A stretch of DNA of 64,000 nucleotides from Paenibacillus glycinis (GTDB taxonomy: Bacteria; Bacillota; Bacilli; Paenibacillales; Paenibacillaceae): contig NZ_JAAAMV010000002.1 of the NCBI RefSeq assembly GCF_009909185.1, positions 496,001 through 560,000 of the forward strand. Direction: 5' to 3'. The translations under genes were made by a program, and so were the position numbers. Each line of letters begins with the position of its first letter. Positions within the stretch are counted from its first letter, which is position 1. The notes under the pieces are model-generated. The model was given only the letters and a program-made list of their open reading frames with translations. It was not told the DNA's origin and ran no database searches. Shown one piece after another: positions 10,012 through 17,482 of this stretch.

Positions 10012-10530
10012 TTATTTTTCGGTAAACGGAATTCCGTGCTGCTCGGCAAAGGCTTTCAATCGCGTCGCCATCGGTTCGATCGGATATCGGTTCATGACTC
10101 GCGAGAAGACCCAATTGCCGCCCTTATGCTGCTCGATGACGATGTAGCCTTTCTGCGTGTTGATCGCTTTGATATTGCTGACGTATACGTTGCGATCGCC
10201 GGCGAAACGACGGGTACGAACGTAATCGCTTCCGACCGACAGGTACGGTCTGCGCAGCAGGAACAAGCACGCAAGGACCACGTAACAGGCAATCGTGACC
10301 CAGAACATCGTGTCGGCTTGCTTGAACGCGTCGGAATTGATCGTCACGATCACATAAAACAGGATGAAAAGCAGCAGGAACGCCGGCATCAAATAACTGC
10401 GGCCTTTGAACGTATCCAGCGCCGCCTTGCCGGACTTTGCCGACATCAGCGGCCCTTGTCCGTGTTTCTTGCGCTGCTTGTTGATTTGCTCTTGATTCTT
10501 TTGTACTTTACGCTGCCACGATCTTGACAC
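10012..10530 (-). CDS. Hypothetical protein with two membrane segments
   Basis: 172 residues, not recognised. The first 45 residues are strongly basic and Gln/Lys-rich. Two hydrophobic stretches follow (about 47-66 and 77-93), then a soluble C-terminal domain of about 80 residues, reminiscent of a small PH-like membrane-anchored domain with the pattern YVRTRRF...VYVSNIKAI. The GTG start at 10530 is well supported by AAGGGGG eight bases upstream. It lies between the aldo/keto reductase and the HAD phosphatase on the same strand. No function is proposed. Confidence 0.7.
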   Translation of the reverse strand: MSRSWQRKVQKNQEQINKQRKKHGQGPLMSAKSGKAALDTFKGRSYLMPAFLLLFILFYVIVTINSDAFKQADTMFWVTIACYVVLACLFLLRRPYLSVGSDYVRTRRFAGDRNVYVSNIKAINTQKGYIVIEQHKGGNWVFSRVMNRYPIEPMATRLKAFAEQHGIPFTEK

Positions 10531-10579
10531 GGATGATCCCCCTTAGCAATCTTCGAACATTCTCTGGTTTGGCGACCGC

Positions 10580-11566
10580 TTAGTACGGCCGAGCGAACTT
10601 GGCGATAAAGCGGTTCGGGTATTCGCTCGGAAGCGCGCTCGCTTCGTCGAGCGCATTCCATACCGAATCCGGCATGGTCCAGCCGATGGCGCCCATGTTG
10701 TCCCGGTACTGCTCCAACGTGCTTGCGCCGAAGATCGGCGAGGTAATGCCTTTGCGCTGCAGCAGCCAAGCAAGCGCGACCTGCGACGGCGTTTTATCCA
10801 GTTCCGCGGCGGCGGACCGAACGGCATCGAGCACGGCGAAATTTTTATCCGACGCCCGAAGCGCCCACGAGCTCTCGCCCAGCTTCGACGTCAAGCGTCC
10901 GCTGGTCGGTTCTTCGCGCGTATAGCGGCCCGTCAGGAAGCCGCCTCCGAGCGGCGCCCAAGGAATGATGCCGACGTTCTCCTCCAAGCAGAGCGACAGC
11001 ATCTCGCGATCCATTTCCCGGCTGACCAGGCTGTATTGCGGCTGAATCGAGATGAACCGCGCGTACCGTTCGCGGTCGCTCGTTGCAAGCGACTTCATCA
11101 ACTGCCAGGCGAAAAAATTGGAGCAGCCTATGTAACGGACCTTCCCCGCCGAGATGAGATCGTCCAGCGCGCGCAGCGTTTCTTCGATCGGCGTGGCATG
11201 ATCCCACACATGCACTTGATACAGATCGATATAGTCGGTATCCAGCCGTTTCAAGCTGGCTTCCGCCGCGTCCATGATGTGCTTGCGGGAGACGCCGCCG
11301 CTGTTCGGATGCTCGCCTGTCATGAACCGCACTTTCGTGGCCAGTACGACTTCGCTGCGCCGGCCTTTTATCGCTTTGCCCACGATCTCTTCCGATTTGC
11401 CCTGGACGTACACGTTGGCCGTATCCAGGAAATTACCGCCGCGGTCCAGAAAATCGTGCGTCATCGTGATGGAATCCGATTCTTTCGTCGTGTTGCCGAA
11501 GGACATCGTGCCGAGACATAATTCCGAGACCGCAAGCCCGCTGCGACCTAATAGCCGATATTGCAT
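10580..11566 (-). CDS. Aldo/keto reductase
   Basis: A 328-residue NAD(P)H-dependent oxidoreductase with the TIM-barrel fold. The catalytic tetrad is visible: Asp and Tyr in FLDTANVY, Lys in LATKVRF, His in YQVHVWDH. The coenzyme-binding C-terminus includes SPIFGAST. Within the superfamily it resembles the YajO/YhdN-type general stress reductases, but the substrate cannot be inferred. ATG 11566 follows GAGGAGGGG; an upstream in-frame start at 11641 would overlap ynzC and adds a basic, unrelated stretch. It lies directly downstream of ynzC on the same strand. Confidence 0.92.
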   Translation of the reverse strand: MQYRLLGRSGLAVSELCLGTMSFGNTTKESDSITMTHDFLDRGGNFLDTANVYVQGKSEEIVGKAIKGRRSEVVLATKVRFMTGEHPNSGGVSRKHIMDAAEASLKRLDTDYIDLYQVHVWDHATPIEETLRALDDLISAGKVRYIGCSNFFAWQLMKSLATSDRERYARFISIQPQYSLVSREMDREMLSLCLEENVGIIPWAPLGGGFLTGRYTREEPTSGRLTSKLGESSWALRASDKNFAVLDAVRSAAAELDKTPSQVALAWLLQRKGITSPIFGASTLEQYRDNMGAIGWTMPDSVWNALDEASALPSEYPNRFIAKFARPY

Positions 11567-11595
11567 TCGGTTTCCCCTCCTCGAATAGAAGATGA

Positions 11596-11793
11596 TTAAT
11601 GCTTGATACTTCCCCCGTTTTCTTCCTCGTCTTCCGCCCATTTGATCGTATCCAGCTGGTTGCGGAAATTCCGTTTGAAATTATCCAGGTACATGCGGCG
11701 CAGCTCGTCTCGCTCCGCCAGCTCTTCCGGCGTCAAGCCGACCGTTTTATTCTTTCTCGAAAGCTCGTTGATGCGAGCGATGATTTTCTCCAT
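11596..11793 (-). CDS. ynzC: DUF896 family protein YnzC
   Basis: 65 residues, all helical, starting MEKIIARINELSRK and containing the family pattern GLTPEELAERDELRRMYL. YnzC-type proteins are small cytosolic two-helix proteins of unknown role. In B. subtilis ynzC is the last gene of the SOS operon yneA-yneB-ynzC; here it also follows yneA, but the resolvase-like yneB is absent and a terminator separates the two. GAGAGGAG lies upstream of the ATG. Just upstream are a TTGACA and a GGAGG followed by a three-codon frame (about 11852-11825), which may be leader remnants. Confidence 0.9.
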   Translation of the reverse strand: MEKIIARINELSRKNKTVGLTPEELAERDELRRMYLDNFKRNFRNQLDTIKWAEDEEENGGSIKH

Positions 11794-11913
11794 TCCGCGT
11801 TTCTCCTCTCGTCTTTCGGGCCAACATCACATCCTTTACTTTGACATTTTTAATCCTCCATTGTCAAGGCGAAGCGGCCTTTCGTCAAGCTGTCCGGCAG
11901 CTCATGATAAAAT

Positions 11914-11945
11914 AGAAAAAGACCGAACGCATGAGTTCGGTCTTC
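11914..11945 (-). terminator. yneA terminator
   Basis: Nine-base-pair stem AGACCGAAC/GTTCGGTCT (11920-11928, 11935-11943) followed on the minus strand by TTTTTCTATTTT. It lies 28 bp past the yneA stop and uncouples yneA from ynzC. Confidence 0.75.
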
Positions 11946-11970
11946 GTTCCATTTATATGCGGATGACGGC

Positions 11971-12351
11971 TCAACGATCGGCAGGGACGATAAGCCTTTG
12001 TCCTGCTCTCAGCTCGCTGGAGCTTAAATTGTTGCGTTTCTGCAGATCGTATACGGTTCTGCGAATATCCTCGTCTTCCGTTCTTACGCTGCTGGCGATC
12101 TCCCATAGCGTATCCCCTGAACCGACAATGATCACTTGTTCCGATGCCGTCGGCACGGAGGGCTGCTCGCTGTCCGCATGCCCGGTCAATAAAGAGAATC
12201 CGACGAACAAGAGCATGAAGAATAGAGAAGCGGCAGCCAATCTGATGAGCAGTCTTTCCGTTGCCCGTTCCTTCCGTACGGCGCGAGTCTTTGGCGCAGT
12301 AACCGGTTTATCATTATAAGCAGTCGAGTATGTCGATATTGTTTGCATCAT
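11971..12351 (-). CDS. yneA: SOS cell-division suppressor, LysM protein YneA
   Basis: 126 residues: a cytosolic N-terminus of about 35 residues, one transmembrane helix (LLIRLAAASLFFMLLFVGF), and an external LysM domain (IIVGSGDTLWEIASS...GQRLIVP). In Bacillus, YneA is made during the SOS response and blocks septum formation until DNA is repaired. Divergence from lexA and several LexA boxes support the assignment. I chose the ATG at 12351 (GGGGTG six bases upstream); ATG 12348 is also possible. The frame extends to 12423 but that part covers operator DNA. Confidence 0.9.
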   Translation of the reverse strand: MMQTISTYSTAYNDKPVTAPKTRAVRKERATERLLIRLAAASLFFMLLFVGFSLLTGHADSEQPSVPTASEQVIIVGSGDTLWEIASSVRTEDEDIRRTVYDLQKRNNLSSSELRAGQRLIVPADR

Positions 12352-12362
12352 GATCAGCACCC

Positions 12363-12497
12363 CAAACGTTTGTTCTGTTCTTGTGAAATCAGAATAACAC
12401 GAACATCCGTTTGCAGTCAACATGATTTAGAACATTTGTTCGCCGGGAAATGCGAACTTGTGTTTCTCGAACTTATGTTTGTACGAACTCCGGTTCT
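12363..12497. promoter_or_regulatory. LexA operator cluster between yneA and lexA
   Basis: Six GAAC-N4-GTTC-like elements: 12363-12376, 12400-12413 (CGAACATCCGTTTG), 12429-12442 (AGAACATTTGTTCG), 12453-12466, 12468-12481 (CGAACTTATGTTTG) and 12484-12497 (CGAACTCCGGTTCT). Two have perfect GAAC/GTTC cores. One sits in the spacer of the yneA promoter (-35 TTGACT 12420-12415, -10 TTATTC 12397-12392, minus strand). The last two overlap the -35 and spacer of the lexA promoter. Confidence 0.85.
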
Positions 12498-12507
12498 GTG
12501 CTATAAT
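12479..12507 (+). promoter_or_regulatory. lexA promoter
   Basis: -35 TTGTAC (12479-12484), 17-bp spacer, perfect -10 TATAAT (12502-12507). It is overlapped by two LexA boxes, as expected for autorepression. Confidence 0.8.
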
Positions 12508-12538
12508 TTTACACAAATGAACCTTTGGAGTGATTTCG

Positions 12539-13159
12539 GTGTCGAAACTTTCAAACCGCCAGCAGGCGATACTTGAATTCATTAAGACGGAAGTCCGGGA
12601 GAAAGGCTATCCGCCTTCCGTCCGCGAGATCGGCGAAGCGGTCGGACTTGCTTCCAGCTCGACCGTACACGGCCACCTGGACCGTTTGGAGAAGAAAGGC
12701 CTGATCCGCCGCGACCCGACCAAGCCCCGCGCGATCGAAATATTGGACGGGGACGACAATGAAATTCCGTTCCCGTTGGCCATAGCCAAGGTACCGGTTG
12801 TCGGCAAAGTCACCGCCGGCGTTCCGATTACCGCAACGGAGAATATCGAGGAATATTTTCCGCTTCCAGCCGATAAAGTCGGCGACGATAACGTCTTCAT
12901 CCTTAGCGTTATCGGAGAAAGCATGATCGAAGCAGGCATTCACGACGGCGATTACGTCATCGTCCGCCAGCAGCAGAGCGCGATCAACGGCGATATCGTG
13001 GTCGCGATGACGGAAGACGACGAAGCGACCGTCAAGACCTTCTATAAAGAGAAGGATCATATCCGGCTTCAACCGGAGAACTCCACTATGGAGCCGATTC
13101 GCCTGCGCAACGTCAGCATTCTCGGCAAGGTCATCGGACTCTTCCGCGATATTCATTAA
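12539..13159 (+). CDS. lexA: SOS repressor LexA
   Basis: 206 residues. The N-terminal winged-helix domain ([16 protein letters not shown]..., recognition region [12 protein letters not shown]) binds CGAAC-N4-GTTCG boxes; the C-terminal S24-type domain carries the catalytic Ser in GESMIEAGI and Lys in [10 protein letters not shown], with the cleavage site in KVTAGVP. RecA filaments trigger self-cleavage and release of the SOS regulon. I chose GTG 12539 because GGAG lies eight bases upstream and the product then begins like other LexA proteins; GTG 12530 lies within the Shine-Dalgarno region. Confidence 0.97.
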   Translation: MSKLSNRQQAILEFIKTEVREKGYPPSVREIGEAVGLASSSTVHGHLDRLEKKGLIRRDPTKPRAIEILDGDDNEIPFPLAIAKVPVVGKVTAGVPITATENIEEYFPLPADKVGDDNVFILSVIGESMIEAGIHDGDYVIVRQQQSAINGDIVVAMTEDDEATVKTFYKEKDHIRLQPENSTMEPIRLRNVSILGKVIGLFRDIH

Positions 13160-13169
13160 TTCGTACGTT

Positions 13170-13215
13170 AAAGGGGCAGTCACACCGCTTTCCAAGCGGT
13201 ATGACTGCCCCTTTC
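13170..13215. terminator. lexA terminator, likely bidirectional
   Basis: AAAGGGGCAGTCA (13170-13182) pairs with TGACTGCCCCTTT (13202-13214), with ACCGCTT/AAGCGGT inside. The T-run for the plus strand is short. It separates lexA from the convergent gene ending at 13248. Confidence 0.8.
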
Positions 13216-13247
13216 CCATGCGCTCCCGTCCTCTGCGCCTCGGGTAC

Positions 13248-13829
13248 TTAAGATCCGATTTCGCGGAACAGCAAGTTGCGGTACGTAAATCGGCTGCTCT
13301 TGAATTTGAAATTGAGTTCGACGCCCGAAAAACGGATCGCGACCGATTTGAGCGCGCAGGACGTTACCTTTCGTCGAACGAGGCAGCGCACGCGCGCGCC
13401 ATCCTTTGCATTCACCGCAGCCGCCAGAGCGGCCGCGTATGCCTTCGAGCCCGCCAATGCCTTGTAGAACGGAAGAACGGCTCTGGCGATCGCCCGATGG
13501 ATCGGCGTCGAGAAAGAGAACTGCGTGGAGCCCGGCGGAATGGTCGTGCCATTCGTATATTGAAGAACCGGCGCCGGAAACGCGAAATCGATAAAATACC
13601 CGATTCCGTTGGTGGAAAAGCCAGCCAGCTTAGCCGGCTTCGTCACCGCTTTGAACAGCGCGATCAGCGTGTCCAGATCGCCTTGCCTTACCGCTTTCGA
13701 CCATCGCAGCGCATAGTTCCGATCGCGCGCGATCTTCTTATAGAAGGGAATCATGATGGCAGCCACATGGGATAGAATCGGACCGGTCAGCTTAAACGCC
13801 CCGCCCTTGGCTTCCGGTTTCCCGGCCAT
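13248..13829 (-). CDS. Hypothetical protein with an internal duplication
   Basis: 193 residues, not recognised. Two copies of a helical module of about 42 residues can be aligned: the first contains IMIPFYKKIARDRNYALRW, the second AVLPFYKALAGSKAYAAAL, each followed by a short acidic/basic turn and a Val-Thr end. Between them lies a Gly/Pro/Phe-rich stretch (FSTNGIGYFIDFAFPAPV). The C-terminus is basic with Phe/Lys alternation. No signal peptide or membrane helix. ATG 13829 has AAGGGT nine bases upstream; GTG 13838 is an alternative. It stands alone between lexA and the IS element. Confidence 0.65.
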   Translation of the reverse strand: MAGKPEAKGGAFKLTGPILSHVAAIMIPFYKKIARDRNYALRWSKAVRQGDLDTLIALFKAVTKPAKLAGFSTNGIGYFIDFAFPAPVLQYTNGTTIPPGSTQFSFSTPIHRAIARAVLPFYKALAGSKAYAAALAAAVNAKDGARVRCLVRRKVTSCALKSVAIRFSGVELNFKFKSSRFTYRNLLFREIGS

Positions 13830-14012
13830 TCCCGCCACACCCTTTCGCTAGCTTCTAGTATGGCATTATATGCCGGCGCGAGCGAACGAGTGCGGAGCCG
13901 AGGGCGGCAGATTCGAAGGGTAACCGGCAGCCGGCAGTCCAAGTCGCAGATGCCGGCCAAGACTTGCCCTTACCTCCAAGGCAATCAATCCCCCGTTCCT
14001 ATAAACGCAAAA

Positions 14013-14038
14013 ACCCTTGGCATGTACATGCCAAGGGT
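14013..14038. repeat. Left copy of IS target duplication (26-bp palindrome)
   Basis: A perfect palindrome centred on CATGTACATG with ACCCTTGG/CCAAGGGT arms, identical to 15594-15619. It is preceded on the plus strand by AAAAA, which is the U-run of the original glnA terminator on the minus strand. It therefore still works as a terminator for transcription leaving the IS. Confidence 0.85.
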
Positions 14039-14105
14039 CAGATTGTAGAGAAACCCACGTTTTTCAAAACAGTGAGTTTCTCTTTTTAGATTTCGGTTCA
14101 ATTTT

Positions 14106-14141
14106 AGGGCTTCGTAGGGTGAATTCCCCCTACGAAGCCCT
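14106..14141. terminator. IS-internal hairpin overlapping the transposase stop
   Basis: AGGGCTTCGTAGGG pairs with CCCTACGAAGCCCT around a GAATTC-containing loop. It sits at the 3' end of the transposase frame and precedes AAAATTG on the minus strand. Confidence 0.6.
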
Positions 14142-14897
14142 CCTTTCTAGATGGAGGGCAATCTTCTTCATGTTCTGTACAGCGGCGGTCATAAGCGCCT
14201 GTTCCATCACGTTCTGCACCCCCCGCAAACGGCAATAGCGAAACCCATGGAGCTCTTTAGCATCCGCGAAGCTTCGCTCAATCGTTTCTTTTCGTTTTCG
14301 GTATAGCTTTTTGCCCGACTTGCTCAGGCGGTTTAATCGTACTTGCTCTTTGCTGTCCTCCCAGACGTGCCTGGTGACAATTTTTCGTTTGTTGCGGGAG
14401 CGCGTACACTTCTCCAGCATCGGGCAGGACGCGCATTGTTTCGGATCCGAAGCATAATGCCGGTATCCTTCACGGTCTGTCGTTCGGTAGGGCAACTCTT
14501 GTTGTTGCGGACATACGTATACGTTCCGCTCTGCATCATAGGTGAACTTCCACTTGGGGAATAGTCCTTGTGTTGGTTGAAATCTGCGGTGTGCAATGAC
14601 GCCGAAGATGTTGCGGTCTTCAAGTCCCTTACAAATAGGCGTTGCCATATAACCAGAATCAAGGGCAACGGCTTCTACTGCAAAACCAAATCGGTTACGT
14701 TGGCGGTCCAAGCGTGAGAGATACGGCACGGAATCATGCACATTGCCTGCGGTGACGAAGACATCGGTAATGAGGTTGTGCTTTGCATCGACGGTGCGGT
14801 GATCGAGATAGAAGAAACCTTCCGGCTTGCCTTCTCGGAACATATATCCGCTGTCCGGGTCCGTTGTGCTGACCTTCACTTCTTTGTCTTCATTCAC
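14130..14897 (-). CDS. IS1182-family transposase, C-terminal frame
   Basis: 255 residues carrying the second and third parts of the DDE catalytic core: Asp in [10 protein letters not shown] and Glu in [20 protein letters not shown] zinc-knuckle-like [10 protein letters not shown] lies between them, as in DUF4096/IS1182 transposases. The first in-frame start codon, GTG 14897, overlaps the stop of the upstream frame as GTGA, but the AGGAG before it is too close to act as a normal ribosome site. The frame is in the -1 register relative to the N-terminal frame, so it is probably read by frameshifting from it or has been separated by an indel. Confidence 0.85.
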   Translation of the reverse strand: MNEDKEVKVSTTDPDSGYMFREGKPEGFFYLDHRTVDAKHNLITDVFVTAGNVHDSVPYLSRLDRQRNRFGFAVEAVALDSGYMATPICKGLEDRNIFGVIAHRRFQPTQGLFPKWKFTYDAERNVYVCPQQQELPYRTTDREGYRHYASDPKQCASCPMLEKCTRSRNKRKIVTRHVWEDSKEQVRLNRLSKSGKKLYRKRKETIERSFADAKELHGFRYCRLRGVQNVMEQALMTAAVQNMKKIALHLERRAS

Positions 14898-15484
14898 CTC
14901 CTCTCGTGGTTTAAGGGCTTTTTTCCTTGCGCTTTGCGGTCAACCTCGACAGCGGCGTTCAACTCATCCAAATAGTCGCGGGTGTTCTGCTGAACCTGCT
15001 CTTTAGTGAATTTGTGTTTATTCGCATTGGCTTTCACGTGCGTGGAATCGGAAATGAGCACACGACCGCCAACCATTCGATGCGAGATGGCCTGCAGCAC
15101 AATTTCATCGAAAATATCTTGGAAGACCGAGGTATCTTTGAAACGCGTACGACGGTTCCAACTGATCGTGGTGTGGTCTGGTACTCGGTCAGTTAACCCA
15201 AGTCCTAGAAACCAGCGGTAGGCCAAGTTCGTCTGAACTTCGCGTTCAAGTTGACGTTCGGAACGAATGCCATAGAAATAACCTAAAAAGATCATTTTGA
15301 AGAGAACAAGGGGATCGATAGCTGGACGTCCGTTGTCTTGCGAATAGAGATGGCGAACCTTTTCATCGATAAAGGTGAAATCAATATACTTATCGATCTT
15401 GCGGAGCATGTGATCCGCAGGCACCAAATCTTCAATGGAAACCAATTCATAATTCTGCTGTTTCTCTTTATTCGACCGTAGCAT
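14894..15484 (-). CDS. IS1182-family transposase, N-terminal frame
   Basis: 196 residues beginning [20 protein letters not shown] and containing the typical IS1182 N-terminus ([44 protein letters not shown]) and the first catalytic Asp in [15 protein letters not shown]. It stops at a TGA just past GKKPL. The run A-AAA-AAG (in GGA AAA AAG) lies a few codons before the stop and is a canonical bacterial -1 slippery sequence; CTTAAAC just after it is a second possibility. A shift there would fuse the product to the C-terminal frame. Confidence 0.85.
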   Translation of the reverse strand: MLRSNKEKQQNYELVSIEDLVPADHMLRKIDKYIDFTFIDEKVRHLYSQDNGRPAIDPLVLFKMIFLGYFYGIRSERQLEREVQTNLAYRWFLGLGLTDRVPDHTTISWNRRTRFKDTSVFQDIFDEIVLQAISHRMVGGRVLISDSTHVKANANKHKFTKEQVQQNTRDYLDELNAAVEVDRKAQGKKPLNHERR

Positions 15485-15593
15485 AGCAGCACCATCCGTT
15501 CATATATGTTATCTATATTATAACATATTAACGCGGTGTCGTGCTAAACTAAATAGACAAAGTGAAGGCTGCCGAGACTTTCTCGACAGCCTG

Positions 15594-15619
15594 ACCCTTG
15601 GCATGTACATGCCAAGGGT
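15594..15619. repeat. Right copy of IS target duplication (former glnA terminator stem)
   Basis: Identical to 14013-14038. It lies 10 bp past the glnA stop. On the minus strand the palindrome is now followed by IS sequence (CAGGCTGTC) instead of the original TTTTTG, so the hairpin has lost its U-run. Confidence 0.85.
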
Positions 15620-15629
15620 TTTGAAGGTT

Positions 15630-16958
15630 CTAGTAGAGCGCCAAGTATTGGTCTCTCTCCCACTCGTGGACTTGCGTGCGGTACATGTCCCACTCGATTT
15701 CTTTCAACTCGTAGAAATGAGCCAGCGCATGATCGCCCAACGCGTCGCAGATGACTTCGCTGCGAAGCAGCTCGGTCAGCGCTTCTTTCAGATCGTCCGG
15801 CAAGCTCGGAATGCCTTCGTCGATCCGCTCTTCCTCGGTCATGACGTAGATGTTGCGATCCGTCGGCGCCGGCAGCGGCAACTTGTTGCGGATGCCGTCC
15901 AAGCCTGCTTTAAGCATGACTGCCAATGCGAGGTACGGGTTAGCTGCCGGATCCGGGCTACGCATCTCGACGCGCGTGCTGAGGCCGCGGGAAGCCGGTA
16001 TGCGGATCATCGGGCTGCGGTTGCTGGCGGACCAGGCCACGTAGACAGGCGCTTCATATCCCGGTACGAGACGCTTGTACGAGTTGACCGTCGGATTCGT
16101 GATCGCCGCGAACGCGCGGGCATGGCGCAGCAAGCCGGCCATGTAATAACGCGCGACCTGACTCAGGCCGAGCTTGTCGCTCTCGTCGTAGAAAGCGTTC
16201 TCGCTGCCGCGGAACAGGGATTGATGGCAGTGCATCCCCGAACCGTTGACGCCGAATAACGGCTTCGGCATGAACGAAGCATGAAGGCCATGCTGGCGGG
16301 CGATCGTTTTGACGACCAGCTTGAACGTTTGGATCTGATCGGCCGCTTTGATCGCATCCGCGTATTTGAAGTCGATCTCGTGCTGCCCCGGCGCCACTTC
16401 ATGATGGGAAGCTTCGATCTCGAAGCCCATTTCTTCGAGCGTCAGCACGATCTCGCGGCGGCAGTTCTCGCCAAGGTCCATCGGAGCCAGGTCGAAGTAA
16501 CCGCCTTGATCGTTCAGCTCCGTCGTCGGATTGCCGTTGGCGTCCGTTTTGAACAGGAAAAATTCCGGTTCCGGACCGACGTTCATGGACGTGAAGCCAA
16601 GCTCGTCGGCTTCTTTGAGCACGCGCTTCAGGATACCGCGCGGGTCGCCGGCGAACGGCGTGCCGTCCGGCATGTATACATCGCAGATCAGGCGGGCGAT
16701 GCGATCTTCCGCTACCCAAGGGAACACGACCCAAGTGTCCAGATCCGGGTACAGGTACATGTCGGATTCTTCGATGCGCACGTATCCTTCGATGGAAGAG
16801 CCGTCGAACATCATTTTATTGTCCAATGCTTTCTCGAGCTGGCTGACGGGAATTTCGACGTTTTTGATCGTGCCCAGCAAGTCGGTGAACTGAAGACGGA
16901 TAAAACGGACATTTTGTTCTTTCGCGATACGTCTGATGTCATCTTTGGTGTAGCTCAC
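15630..16958 (-). CDS. glnA: Glutamine synthetase type I (GSI-alpha)
   Basis: Makes glutamine from glutamate, ammonia and ATP in a cytosolic dodecamer. 442 residues, the size of the Bacillus-type enzyme, which is controlled by glutamine feedback and by binding GlnR and TnrA rather than by adenylylation. Seen: the substrate loop [12 protein letters not shown] near residue 54, glutamate/ATP-site motifs [11 protein letters not shown] and [13 protein letters not shown], and the C-terminal RPGKA-free ending expected for this class. GTG 16958 follows GAGGAG. It is 48 bp downstream of glnR on the same strand. The terminator behind it has been split by an IS. Confidence 0.97.
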   Translation of the reverse strand: MSYTKDDIRRIAKEQNVRFIRLQFTDLLGTIKNVEIPVSQLEKALDNKMMFDGSSIEGYVRIEESDMYLYPDLDTWVVFPWVAEDRIARLICDVYMPDGTPFAGDPRGILKRVLKEADELGFTSMNVGPEPEFFLFKTDANGNPTTELNDQGGYFDLAPMDLGENCRREIVLTLEEMGFEIEASHHEVAPGQHEIDFKYADAIKAADQIQTFKLVVKTIARQHGLHASFMPKPLFGVNGSGMHCHQSLFRGSENAFYDESDKLGLSQVARYYMAGLLRHARAFAAITNPTVNSYKRLVPGYEAPVYVAWSASNRSPMIRIPASRGLSTRVEMRSPDPAANPYLALAVMLKAGLDGIRNKLPLPAPTDRNIYVMTEEERIDEGIPSLPDDLKEALTELLRSEVICDALGDHALAHFYELKEIEWDMYRTQVHEWERDQYLALY

Positions 16959-17006
16959 GGAATCAGCTCCTCTGTTATGGTGGTGTAAGGATTGCGTGCG
17001 GTGTCG

Positions 17007-17417
17007 TTATTTCTTGTTATAGAAACGGGACAGCTGGCCTTGGATCAAAGAGGCTTTGCCCGGTCTCTTCTCAAGCAGCTGCTGTTTCAACAGGCGGTGA
17101 AGCTGTGCGTCGGACAACTCGCGTCTCTTCACTTCTGACAGCTCACTGACGACCGTGGCATCCTCCGATTCCTTGGAAACCGGGTTCATCACCTGCTTGA
17201 TGCCGGCAATATTCACGCCTTTCTCGATCAGCGACTTGATCTCCAGCAGACGCTCCACGTCGTTGAACGAGAACAATCGCTGGTTGCCGCTCGTGCGCGC
17301 GGGTACGATCAACTCGTGCTGCTCGTAGTAGCGAATTTGGCGGGCGGTCAAGTCGGTCAGCTTCATTACGATGCCGATCGGAAAAAGCGCCATATTTCTG
17401 CGTATTTCGTCACCCAT
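17007..17417 (-). CDS. glnR: MerR-family nitrogen repressor GlnR
   Basis: 136 residues, very like Bacillus GlnR from MGDEIRRNMALFPIGIV onward: a MerR-type winged helix (LTDLTARQIRYYEQHEL, NQRLFSFNDVERLLEIK) and a C-terminal tail that senses feedback-inhibited glutamine synthetase (here ending SLIQGQLSRFYNKK). It represses glnRA when nitrogen is plentiful by binding TGTNA-N7-TNACA. Such a site lies upstream at 17499-17515. The ATG has GGAAGG ten bases before it. Confidence 0.96.
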   Translation of the reverse strand: MGDEIRRNMALFPIGIVMKLTDLTARQIRYYEQHELIVPARTSGNQRLFSFNDVERLLEIKSLIEKGVNIAGIKQVMNPVSKESEDATVVSELSEVKRRELSDAQLHRLLKQQLLEKRPGKASLIQGQLSRFYNKK

Positions 17418-17453
17418 GTCGCATCAACCTTCCAGTATCTGATATATGCTCTC

Positions 17454-17482
17454 ATTGTACCGCCATGCCAAATACATGTCAA
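17454..17482 (-). promoter_or_regulatory. glnRA promoter
   Basis: Perfect -35 TTGACA (17482-17477), 17-bp spacer, -10 TACAAT (17459-17454) on the minus strand. The -35 overlaps the ynbB stop codon. Confidence 0.85.

Larger units (their letters stand above)
14039..15593 (-). mobile_element. IS1182-family insertion sequence, 1555 bp
   Basis: Terminal inverted repeats: the left end CAGATTGTAGAGAAACCCAC matches the complement of the right end CAGGCTGTCGAGAAAGTCTC at 14 of 20 positions. Identical 26-bp palindromes flank the element as the target duplication. Inside are a two-frame DDE transposase and, at the left end, two hairpins (GAGAAAC/GTTTCTC, 14047-14080, and a 14-bp stem at 14106-14141 overlapping the transposase stop) that can block transcription. 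The element entered the stem of the glnA terminator. Confidence 0.9.
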
